From NCBI RefSeq assembly GCF_000741165.1, contig NZ_JGYN01000003.1:41595-105594 (forward strand): a stretch of DNA of 64,000 bases. Reading direction: 5' to 3'. This document shows positions 29,645 through 37,198 of the stretch, piece by piece. The notes beneath the pieces were generated by a model. That model saw only the letters and a program-made list of their open reading frames with translations, was not told the DNA's origin and did not search any database. Source of the stretch: Bifidobacterium biavatii DSM 23969. Lineage in GTDB: Bacteria; Actinomycetota; Actinomycetes; Actinomycetales; Bifidobacteriaceae. Numbering within the stretch: position 1 is the first letter of the stretch; every line of letters starts with the position of its first letter. The translations under genes and the position numbers were made by a program.

Positions 29645-29669
29645 CAGAGACGGAACAAAAATCAGGCCA

Positions 29670-30536
29670 CTTCAGGTTGCGGATATCGTGATCTGGGTCT
29701 TGTTGGCTTTGATTGTGGTGGTGGTGATTTACCCGTTGTGGTTCGTGGTGATCGCCTCGTTCTCGAATCCCGCGATGGTCTCGACTGGTAAGGTCACTGT
29801 TCTGCCGGTGGATATTAACTTCGGTGGTTACGAGAAAGTGTTCTCTGATAGTCGTATTTGGATTGGTTATAAGAACACGATTATTTACTCGGTGGTGGGT
29901 ACGGCGTTGAACATGATCGTGACCCTGCCTGCCGCGTTCGCGTTGAGCCGGGTGGATTTCAAGCCGCGTCGTGTGATTTTGTTCTTGTTTACGTTCACGA
30001 TGTACTTCGCTGGTGGTCTGATCCCTTCTTACTTGTTGTATAAGGATTTGAACCTGTTGGATAACATGTGGGTGTTCATCCTGCCGGGTGCCGTGAGTGT
30101 GTGGAATTTGATTATCGCGCGTTCGTTCTTCGAAACCTCGATTCCTGAAGAACTGCATGATGCGGCGCAGATTGATGGTCTCTCGTTCTTCGGCTACTTC
30201 CTCAAGATCGTGATCCCCCTGTCCAGTGCGATTATCGCCGTGTTGGGCTTGTATTACTTCGTGGGTCATTGGAATGATTACTTCACCGGCCTGATTTATA
30301 TTCGTACGGATACGAAGCAGCCGTTGCAAATGGTGTTGCAGAACATCCTCTTGGCGAACCAGACTCAGCAGGGTGGTGCCGGTAACGGTGGCCAGAGCGC
30401 ACTCCAGCAGCAGCAGTTGGCTGACCAGATCAAGTACGGTGTGATCATCGTCTCCACCGCACCGTTGCTGATCCTGTACCCGTTCCTGCAGAAGTACTTC
30501 AACAAGGGCGTCATGATCGGCGCCGTCAAGGGCTGA
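29670..30536 (+). pseudogene. Sugar ABC transporter permease, 5' end lost to IS3 insertion
   Basis: The chromosome part of the frame starts right at the IS end with LQVADIVIWVLLALIVVVV and continues through six hydrophobic segments. The EAA loop is IPEELHDAAQIDGLSFFGYF. This is a MalG/LplC-type carbohydrate permease of about 288 remaining residues; normally some 10-25 more cytoplasmic residues and the start codon come first. The frame is open through the IS end, so translation could start inside the IS, giving a fused but perhaps functional protein. Codon use (many GGT, TTG, ATT) is clearly unlike the GC-rich neighbours. No partner permease or binding protein adjoins. Confidence 0.8.
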
Positions 30537-30538
30537 GT

Positions 30539-30570
30539 CAACAACACAGCATCGCGCAAAACGCGATACC
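30539..30570 (+). repeat. Dispersed palindrome, family D (direct repeat of 28143-28174)
   Basis: Starts three bases after the permease stop: CAACAACACAGCATCGCGC, AAAA, CGCGATACC. It differs from 28143-28174 only in the four-base middle (ATAG there, AAAA here). The two copies, in the same orientation, bracket the gene remnant, the IS and the permease. Confidence 0.8.
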
Positions 30571-30628
30571 GCACTTCGCGGCGGCTTCCGACAGCTCATC
30601 AGGCCGGAAGTCGCGCAGCGCAATCCTT

Positions 30629-30704
30629 CGGGGATGGAACCCGAGGCGAGGAGGTTTCCCTTCTCCTTCCAGCTTGCTCGCCAAGCGTTCCATCCCCGTT
30701 TTTT
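30629..30704 (+). terminator. Long hairpin with T-run before the GH43 gene
   Basis: CGGGGATGGAAC and GTTCCATCCCCG are perfect 12-bp arms around a 46-base interior, with an inner GGCGAG/CTCGCC pairing, and are followed by TTTTTT. It may end the permease transcript, or act as an attenuator in the leader of the GH43 gene whose start is 57 bp further on. Confidence 0.7.
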
Positions 30705-30760
30705 ATATCCGCACACCCATTACACTTTTATCGTTACACATACAGAAAAGGAGCCTCATC

Positions 30761-31864
30761 ATGGCCATCATCAAGCGCGCACCGCAGCCGCAACCGCCGG
30801 CGGACCCCTACGGCTATCTGCTCGTCCATTTCATCGAGAACCCGGACGGCTACGCCGAGCGCATCTATCTCGACCTGTCCGACGGCGACAATCCCGAGGT
30901 CTGGCATCCGCTCAACAACGGCGAGCCGATCCTTACCTCGCCGCTCGGCACCACCGGCGTGCGCGACCCGTATCTGACGCGCAATCCGGAAACCGGTCGC
31001 GTGTACGTCATCGCCACCGACCTGCGCGTGTTCGACCCGAACGCGGACCAGTCGAAGCAGAATTGGACCGAGTGGTCGCATCACGGCAGCACGAACCTCA
31101 TCATCTGGCATTCCGACGATCTGGTGCACTGGAGCGAGCCGCACGAGCTCAACGTCGCGCGTCGCCCCGACGGCACCGACGCGCAACTCGGCATGGCGTG
31201 GGCGCCCGAGGCCCTGTGGGTGCCGGACTATTATCCGGAAGGCTCCGAGGCCGAGCACAACGGCAGCCGCGGCGCGTTCGTGCTGTACTGGTCGAGCAAG
31301 ACCTTCGCCGATTCCGACACTGAACACGCGGACCCGGATTCCTACGATCACATTATGTGGGGCGCGACGAGCGACTTCACGAACGAGACGTTCGAGTACG
31401 GCGGCGTGTTCATCGACGCCGGCCATGCGACGATCGACACGACCATGCTCCAGCGTGAACTGCCGGACGGCACGATCCGCACCTACCGCGCGACTAAGGA
31501 CAACGGCCTGCACCCGGGCATTTGGGTCGACCGCACCGACGCGCCGCGCTGGTGGGAGTCGGGCGTTCTGTGGACGCCCGTCCAGTACGAGATCGGCAAG
31601 GACTGGACCAAGAACGGCAACCCTGGCGGTGTGGAGGGCCCTGCGTTCTTCGCCTCGCATTCCGACGATCGCGTGTACCTGTATGTGGACGTGATCCCGT
31701 CCATCGGTTACCGCCCGATGGTCACGACCGATCTCGACAAGGGCCTCGACTACCTGCGTTCCGACGATTTCTACATGGCCCCGCACACCAAGCACGGCGG
31801 CGTCATGTCCCTGTCCCGTGCGGAATACGACCGTTTGCGCGCGGCTGACGGCACGATCGGCTGA
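30761..31864 (+). CDS. GH43-like glycoside hydrolase (arabinofuranosidase/xylosidase type)
   Basis: A 367-residue protein without signal peptide. Five-bladed-propeller features of GH43 are visible: GVRDPYLTRNPETGRVYVIA (the RDP aspartate is the usual general base), DLVHWSEPH, and MAWAPEALWVPDYY (WAPE block of the clan). The acid position is expected near GVEGPAFF. The AAGGAG box seven bases before the ATG at 30761 decides the start; the open frame begins upstream at 30674. It would trim arabinose or xylose side chains from internalised oligosaccharides. The next gene is a related protein, which suggests a duplicated pair with different specificity. Confidence 0.85.
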   Translation: MAIIKRAPQPQPPADPYGYLLVHFIENPDGYAERIYLDLSDGDNPEVWHPLNNGEPILTSPLGTTGVRDPYLTRNPETGRVYVIATDLRVFDPNADQSKQNWTEWSHHGSTNLIIWHSDDLVHWSEPHELNVARRPDGTDAQLGMAWAPEALWVPDYYPEGSEAEHNGSRGAFVLYWSSKTFADSDTEHADPDSYDHIMWGATSDFTNETFEYGGVFIDAGHATIDTTMLQRELPDGTIRTYRATKDNGLHPGIWVDRTDAPRWWESGVLWTPVQYEIGKDWTKNGNPGGVEGPAFFASHSDDRVYLYVDVIPSIGYRPMVTTDLDKGLDYLRSDDFYMAPHTKHGGVMSLSRAEYDRLRAADGTIG

Positions 31865-31872
31865 ATGGTGGT

Positions 31873-31902
31873 ACGCTAACGTACATCAACGTACGTTAGC
31901 GT
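31873..31902. promoter_or_regulatory. Perfect 12-bp inverted repeat before the second GH43-like gene
   Basis: ACGCTAACGTAC-ATCAAC-GTACGTTAGCGT lies between the two GH43-like genes, nine bases after the stop of the first, with GTTAAC adjoining. No T-run follows. The AACGTACGTT-like core resembles operators of LacI-family proteins; a transcript hairpin is an alternative. Confidence 0.55.
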
Positions 31903-31937
31903 TAACAATGCTGTGAACAGAAGGGTTGGTGGTATGC

Positions 31938-33086
31938 ATGAGTGACCCGTATGAAGCCTACGCGTGGGCGTATTTCACCGGAGACCGCGGCGACAGCGAG
32001 AAAATTAGCCTCGCCGTCTCCAATGGCAACGACGCGCTGAGCTGGCACGCGTTGAACGGTGGCAAACCGCTGTTCGAATCGACGTTCGGCACGCGCGGCC
32101 TGCGCGACCCGTTCATCATGCGCTCGCACGAGGGCGACCGGTTCTTCATCATCGCCACTGACCTCAAAGTCGCCGCGCTCAACGGCAGCTTCAGCGAAGC
32201 CCAGCGCACCGGCTCGCGCTATCTCGAAATCTGGGAGTCGACCGATCTCGTGCATTGGGGCGACCAGCGGCACGTGCTCGTCTCGCCGCCGGCCGCCGGC
32301 AATACGTGGGCACCCGAAGCGTATTGGGACGACGAAATCGGCGCGTACGCGGTCTACTGGTCGTCGAACCTGTACGACGGCGCGGCCGCGACCGACGGTG
32401 CGCTGCGTAACGAGCCGACCTACGGTCGCATGATGATCGCGACGACCAAGGACTTCCGCACGTTCAGCGCGCCGCAGGTCTGGATGGACGTGTGCCGCGG
32501 CAACGGCCATGACGGACGCGGCCTGATCGACGCGACCGTCGCCCGTGACGGTGACTGGTGGTACCGCTTCGTCAAAGACGAGCGCACGATGACGATCCGT
32601 GAGGAACGTTCGCATGATCTGCTCGGCAAGGTGCACGGCATGCTGCCGGGGGAGATGTTCAGCTCGTTCGACTCGCTGTCAGCGCTGGATGAAAACGATG
32701 CGACCCTGGACGGCGAGTCGGACGGCGGCTGGCAGCTGGTGCGCGAGAACGTCGGCGTCGGCCTGTCGAACGGTGAGAAGGCGGAGGATGGTTCGCCCAA
32801 GCCGTTCACGCGCGGCGAAGGTCCGTGCATTTTCCCGGCGAATCCGGGCGACGTGAACGGTTACCGTTGGTTCCTGTTCATCGACCAGCCGAGCTATCAC
32901 GACGGTCCGAACCATTACATCGGCTTCGCGACGCAGGATCTCGCCGATCCGAACGGTTGGGCGCCGGTGAGTGGCAAGCTGCGCGAGGGGCTGCCGGTCA
33001 GCCCGGACGGCGGCAAGCCGCGGCATGGCACGGTGATGCCGATCACCGCCGCCGAACGCGAGCGTCTCGTCGCTGCGTTCGGCTGA
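31938..33086 (+). CDS. GH43-like glycoside hydrolase, second copy
   Basis: A 382-residue cytoplasmic enzyme related to the previous one: GLRDPFIMRSHEGDRFFIIA (RDP aspartate), STDLVHWGDQRHVLV and NTWAPEAYWDDEIGAYAVYW follow the same order. It also has GEGPCIFPANPGDVNGYRW near residue 300, with a Glu in the position expected for the general acid. The ATG at 31938 is preceded by GGTGGT; the frame opens at 31926. It probably acts with the first enzyme on arabinose- or xylose-containing oligosaccharides. Substrate not determined. Confidence 0.85.
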   Translation: MSDPYEAYAWAYFTGDRGDSEKISLAVSNGNDALSWHALNGGKPLFESTFGTRGLRDPFIMRSHEGDRFFIIATDLKVAALNGSFSEAQRTGSRYLEIWESTDLVHWGDQRHVLVSPPAAGNTWAPEAYWDDEIGAYAVYWSSNLYDGAAATDGALRNEPTYGRMMIATTKDFRTFSAPQVWMDVCRGNGHDGRGLIDATVARDGDWWYRFVKDERTMTIREERSHDLLGKVHGMLPGEMFSSFDSLSALDENDATLDGESDGGWQLVRENVGVGLSNGEKAEDGSPKPFTRGEGPCIFPANPGDVNGYRWFLFIDQPSYHDGPNHYIGFATQDLADPNGWAPVSGKLREGLPVSPDGGKPRHGTVMPITAAERERLVAAFG

Positions 33087-33154
33087 TCGTTCCGATATCG
33101 TATCGGCATGATTGCGTGGCCTTGGCGATGGTTCCCACGCCTTGCTATCCGCGA

Positions 33155-33310
33155 TGTCACGCTGGAGGGTTTTCTGGCGTGACATTGCTGATAGTTGAGG
33201 GGACGTACTGGCTGTGATGTCACGCTGGAGGGTTTTCTGGCGTGACATTGCGGATGGTTGAAGGAATATGCCGACGGCGATGTCACGCTGGAGGGTCTTT
33301 TGGCGTGATC
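33155..33310. repeat. Three tandem 63-bp repeats, each with a TGTCACGC/GCGTGACA hairpin
   Basis: Hairpin cores start at 33155, 33218 and 33281, exactly 63 bp apart. Each reads TGTCACGCTGGAGGGT, a short T/C-rich loop, TGGCGTGA. The third has slightly changed ends (TCTTT, GCGTGATC). The stretches between cores are more diverged (TTGCTGATAG, TTGCGGATGG, TTGCGGATAG starts). In one minus frame the unit is 21 codons with a repeated SRQKTLQRDI; I treat this as chance because the hairpin is the conserved part. It lies between the GH43-like and GH31 genes. Confidence 0.85.
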
Positions 33311-33405
33311 TTGCGGATAGTCGGCTGATCGCGCGGATGAGGCTTCCGTGCGTGGCTTTGTGGATGATCGGTACTCTCCTTGTTGGTTGGGATGGCGTGT
33401 CGATT

Positions 33406-33437
33406 TGTTGTAGCGCTATAATTATAGCGCTACAACA
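33406..33437. promoter_or_regulatory. Perfect 32-bp palindrome, likely LacI-family operator of the GH31 gene
   Basis: TGTTGTAGCGCTATAA followed by its exact reverse complement. Each half holds a TAGCGCTA core, so it can be read as two LacI-type operators 15 bp apart. It lies 96 bp before the GH31 start. The LacI-family gene downstream of GH31 is the natural candidate regulator. Confidence 0.75.
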
Positions 33438-33532
33438 CAGCGTACGGTTGTAAAGACGGATACCAAGCGCGGAGGCGGTGCAGATGCCGTGCCCGCACCG
33501 GACAATCCGTCGCATTCACGCAAGGAGCGGAC

Positions 33533-35722
33533 ATGACCTTCTCAGCATCATCAACCCTTTCTACGGACGCACAGCACGCGTTCGCCGCACAACTCGCCGG
33601 AACCGCGGCCGACGGCGCCGGCAGCGTCAGCGTCGAAACCTCCGGTGCATCCCGCACGGCAGGCAGCATCGCCGAACAGGCATTCCACGCCGCCGCCGAC
33701 GGCAATGCTATCGAATGGAACGGCGACGGCGAATACGTGCGCATCGACGCATGGGGCGCCAACAGCGTGCGCGTGCGCTCCCGCCTCATGCAGCGCGTCA
33801 TCGACGCCGACTGGGCGCTGCTCGCCCCGCCGGCCGACGCGGCCAAGCCGCAAATCGTCATCGGCGAACTCGCGGCCGCCATCGTCAACGGCAACATCGC
33901 CGTCAAACTCGAACTGATCGGCTGGCAGCACGACCAACTGCGCCTCACCTTCCTCAACGCGTCCACCGGCGCAATCCTGCTGCGTGAAGCCAGCGACGGT
34001 GGCGCGCTCCGACTGCGTGCCCGCGCCCACCATCCGCTCGAAAGCGGCGCCGAATCGCCCGTCGCTTCGTTCGAAGCGTACGACGGCGAACACATCTACG
34101 GCATGGGCGAATACCAGCATCCCGTGCTCGACCTCAAAGGCTCCACGCTCGAACTCGCGCACCGCAACTCGCAGGTCAGCGTGCCGTTCATGGTCTCCAG
34201 CCGCGGCTACGGCTTCCTGTGGCACAATCCGGCCGTCGGCCAGGTCACGTTCGGCACCAACCACACCGAATGGCGCTCCGGCGTCGCCGACCAGATCGAC
34301 TACTGGATCACCGCCGGCGACACCCCGGCGCAGATCGAAGCGCAGTACGCTGACGCGACCGGCCACGCGCCCGTCATGCCCGAATGGGGACTCGGCTTCT
34401 GGCAGTGCAAGCTGCGCTACTGGAATCAGGAACAGCTGCTCGAAACCGCGCGCGAATTCAAGCGCCGCAACATTCCGATCGACCTGATCGTCATCGACTT
34501 CTTCCACTGGCCGCTCATGGGCGACTTCCGCTTCGACGAGGAATTCTGGCCCGACCCCAAGGCCATGGCCGACGAACTGCACAAGATGGGCATCAAGCTC
34601 ATGGTCTCCGTCTGGCCGCAGATCGACCTCGAATCCGAAAACTACGACGAAATGCGCCGCCGCAACCTGCTCGCCAAAACCCGCCAAGGCAAGGACGTGG
34701 GCATGTGGTGGCCGCGCGACAACCAGTTCCTCGACGCCACCAACCCCGACACGCGCGCCTTCGTGTGGGCGCTCGCCAAGAAGAACTACACCGACCTCGG
34801 CGTCGACGCGTTCTGGCTCGACGAGGCCGAACCGGAATGGGGCGGCGACTACGACTACGCGCACTACCTGTTCCACATCGGCCCCGTCGGCAAGGTCGGC
34901 AACATCTACCCGCAGAAGTACAACCAGACGTTCTACGACGGCCAGCTCTCGATCGGACGCAAGGACGACATCGTCAACCTCACCCGCGCCGCATGGGCCG
35001 GCTCGCAGCGCTACGGCTCGCTCGTGTGGAGCGGCGACGTGCACTCCACGTTCGACGACCTGAAGGCGCAGATCACCTGCGCGATCCACATGGGCGCCGC
35101 CGGCATCCCGTGGTTCACCACCGACATGGGCGGCTTCGCGGGCGGCGACCCGACCAGCGAGGACTTCCGCGAACTGTACGTGCGCTGGTGCCAGTTCTCC
35201 GCGTTCAGCGCCGTCATGCGCAACCACGGCGACCGCATGCCCGCCACGCGCGTGCCCGGCAAGCCCACGTTCGACCGCAAGGGCAACCCGATCGACCACA
35301 TCACCACCGGCGCAGACAACGAACCGTGGACGTACGGGCCGGAAGTCGAACGCATCATGGTCAAGTACATCAACCTGCGTGAGGCCATGCGCCCGTACAC
35401 GCGCGAACTGTTCGCCGAGGCGCACGAATCGGGTCAGCCGCTTGTGCGCGGCCTGTTCTACGAGTTCCCCGGCGAGGAAGCGGCCGCGAACGTCGCCGAC
35501 GAATACCTGTTCGGCCCGGACATTCTCGTCGCGCCCGTCACCGAACTTGGCGCGCGCTCGCGCAGCGTATACCTGCCGGGCGGTTCGGACACCTCGTGGA
35601 TGAACCTGCACACCGGCGAGACGTTCGCCGGCGGACAGACGATCACCGTCGATGCCCCGCTCGACGTGGTACCGGCGTTTGCGCGCGACGGCCACGACCA
35701 CGGACTGCAGGGACTGATCTGA
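33533..35722 (+). CDS. GH31 alpha-glycosidase, alpha-xylosidase-like
   Basis: A 729-residue cytoplasmic enzyme with the GH31 order: an N-terminal beta-sandwich, then a barrel with PEWGLGFWQCKLRYW, IPIDLIVIDFFHWPL, and the nucleophile Asp in VDAFWLDEAEPEWG. The acid/base Asp is expected in LVWSGDVHSTFDDL. GIPWFTTDMGGFAGG and MRNHGDR complete the pocket. The WLDEAEPE form is that of the YicI-type (alpha-xylosidase) branch, so alpha-linked xylose or glucose is the probable target. AAGGAG lies eight bases before the ATG. Upstream is a strong palindromic operator. Confidence 0.9.
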   Translation: MTFSASSTLSTDAQHAFAAQLAGTAADGAGSVSVETSGASRTAGSIAEQAFHAAADGNAIEWNGDGEYVRIDAWGANSVRVRSRLMQRVIDADWALLAPPADAAKPQIVIGELAAAIVNGNIAVKLELIGWQHDQLRLTFLNASTGAILLREASDGGALRLRARAHHPLESGAESPVASFEAYDGEHIYGMGEYQHPVLDLKGSTLELAHRNSQVSVPFMVSSRGYGFLWHNPAVGQVTFGTNHTEWRSGVADQIDYWITAGDTPAQIEAQYADATGHAPVMPEWGLGFWQCKLRYWNQEQLLETAREFKRRNIPIDLIVIDFFHWPLMGDFRFDEEFWPDPKAMADELHKMGIKLMVSVWPQIDLESENYDEMRRRNLLAKTRQGKDVGMWWPRDNQFLDATNPDTRAFVWALAKKNYTDLGVDAFWLDEAEPEWGGDYDYAHYLFHIGPVGKVGNIYPQKYNQTFYDGQLSIGRKDDIVNLTRAAWAGSQRYGSLVWSGDVHSTFDDLKAQITCAIHMGAAGIPWFTTDMGGFAGGDPTSEDFRELYVRWCQFSAFSAVMRNHGDRMPATRVPGKPTFDRKGNPIDHITTGADNEPWTYGPEVERIMVKYINLREAMRPYTRELFAEAHESGQPLVRGLFYEFPGEEAAANVADEYLFGPDILVAPVTELGARSRSVYLPGGSDTSWMNLHTGETFAGGQTITVDAPLDVVPAFARDGHDHGLQGLI

Positions 35723-35876
35723 TGATCCGACCGGGCTGGCCGATGGGGGCGGCCCGGTCTGTTTGATCCGGCGTGGCCCGGACTGGCCCGGCTTCGACCC
35801 GGCCGATACTCCCGATACTCCCGATATGCCCGAACTCCCGGTATACAATGGGGCCCTCAAGGACGAAGGAGGCACG

Positions 35877-36944
35877 ATGGTCACACTCGACGATGTTGCG
35901 GCGCTCGCCGGCGTATCGCGCATGACCGCGTCGAACGCCCTGCGGCGCAAGGCGATCGTCCGGCCTGAAACCGCGAGGCGCGTGCTCGACGCGGCCGAAC
36001 AGCTGGGATATCGGCCGAACATCGCCGCGCAGCAGCTCAGTTCCGGCCGCACGCACGTCATCAGCGTCTCCCTGACCGACTTCGACCTGATTTTCCCGGC
36101 TGAACTGGTCGCCGCGCTGTCAGATCAGGCCGGCAAACGCGGCTATCAGATTGTCGCGCAGCAGACGCGCTTTTCCGCCGACTACGAGCAGGCCATGCTG
36201 TCGAGCGCGTCCATGCAGATCTGCGACGGTGCGATCGTATGCTGGCCGCGCAGCGCGGCCGCCGATTTCGTCGGATTCTCCCGTCGGCATCCGCTCGTGA
36301 TGCTCGACGCGTTCGAACTTGCCGGGCAGGTCGACGGCGTGTTCACGCCCTGCGCCGACGGCGCTGCGGCCGGCGTGCATCACCTGCTGCGCCACGGCGC
36401 GCGACGCGTGCTGGTGATGGGGGCCGAACCTGAACTGCTGGAACGGTCGGCGCCCAGCTCGTCCGCGTTGCGGCTGGGCGGCGCACTGGACGCGCTGGTG
36501 GAAGCCGGTGCATATCGATCCCGCGAGGACGCGATCGTCGCCGGCGCCGTGCTGCCGTGCGCGTGGCGGCGCGAAACCGGCTATGAGACGATGACGCGGT
36601 TGCTAACCGAGCGCGGCTGGCATGACGGCTGCAACGTGTTGGAAACGCTCGGTTTTGACGCGGTATGCTGCGTATGCGACCCGATCGCGATCGGCGTGCT
36701 CAAGGCGCTCACCGACGCCGGCGTGCGCGTGCCGCAGGACGTGATGGTCGTCGGCTTCGATGCCGTGGCCGAAGGCAGGTTTATGACGCCCGGATTGTCC
36801 AGCGTGCGCATCGATCCGGCCGAAATGGCCCGTGACTGCCTTGACCTGCTGTTGGCGCGCATCGACGGGACGACTCCCACCGATGCGCGTACGATGACCG
36901 TGTCCCATGCCGTCGTCGCGCGCGGCAGCGGCGAACGCGCGTGA
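35877..36944 (+). CDS. LacI family transcriptional regulator
   Basis: A 355-residue regulator. Helix-turn-helix TLDDVAALAGVSRMTASNAL, hinge helix LGYRPNIAAQQLSSG, then a two-lobed sugar-binding sensor (VISVSLTDFDLIFP through VVGFDAVAEGRFMTPGLSSV). The ATG at 35877 follows AAGGAGG; a 38-codon longer frame is Pro/Asp-rich and rejected. It sits between GH31 and GH36, so it should control this glycan gene set, perhaps through the palindromes at 33406 and 31873. Unlike many LacI proteins it has cysteines near the end (FDAVCCVCD). Confidence 0.92.
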   Translation: MVTLDDVAALAGVSRMTASNALRRKAIVRPETARRVLDAAEQLGYRPNIAAQQLSSGRTHVISVSLTDFDLIFPAELVAALSDQAGKRGYQIVAQQTRFSADYEQAMLSSASMQICDGAIVCWPRSAAADFVGFSRRHPLVMLDAFELAGQVDGVFTPCADGAAAGVHHLLRHGARRVLVMGAEPELLERSAPSSSALRLGGALDALVEAGAYRSREDAIVAGAVLPCAWRRETGYETMTRLLTERGWHDGCNVLETLGFDAVCCVCDPIAIGVLKALTDAGVRVPQDVMVVGFDAVAEGRFMTPGLSSVRIDPAEMARDCLDLLLARIDGTTPTDARTMTVSHAVVARGSGERA

Positions 36945-37198
36945 ACGGCGTTGCGGTGCACAGCGTTCGCGTGAACGTGAATGCGCGCATGTCGGCGCGA
37001 ATTGCCGCCGTGCCTGCGTGCCGTCGTGCCTACGCCGACGTCGGCATACGGTTCCCTGTGTGTCTGGGCTCACGTTTGCGTGCTGGATGATTCGGCGGAC
37101 TGCGGGTTCGGCCGTCCTAAGCTGATGAACGTCGATTGATGAATCGGTTCAAAATTCGGGGCAACGGTGTTGCGACGACACGGCAAGGAGATGCTGCA

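Larger units (their letters stand above)
28345..29669 (+). mobile_element. IS3-family insertion sequence
   Basis: The ends are inverted repeats: TGACCTGGTTTTTGTTCCGT at 28345-28364 and, read inward on the other strand, TGGCCTGATTTTTGTTCCGT from 29669, with two mismatches in 20. The element is 1325 bp with two overlapping frames in the OrfA/OrfB arrangement. No target-site duplication is seen (ATA on the left, CTT on the right), and different gene remnants adjoin each end. This points to a deletion or rearrangement after insertion. Confidence 0.9.

Noticed and set aside
32679..33515. Minus-strand open frame of 278 codons with repeated SRQKTLQRDI
   Set aside because: It runs antisense into the GH43-like gene. 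The repeats arise because the 63-bp unit is a multiple of three; the conserved part is the DNA hairpin.
33551..36061. 836-codon open frame opposite GH31
   Set aside because: It lies antisense to a clear GH31 gene and has the Val/Arg/Ala-rich composition typical of shadow frames in high-GC DNA.
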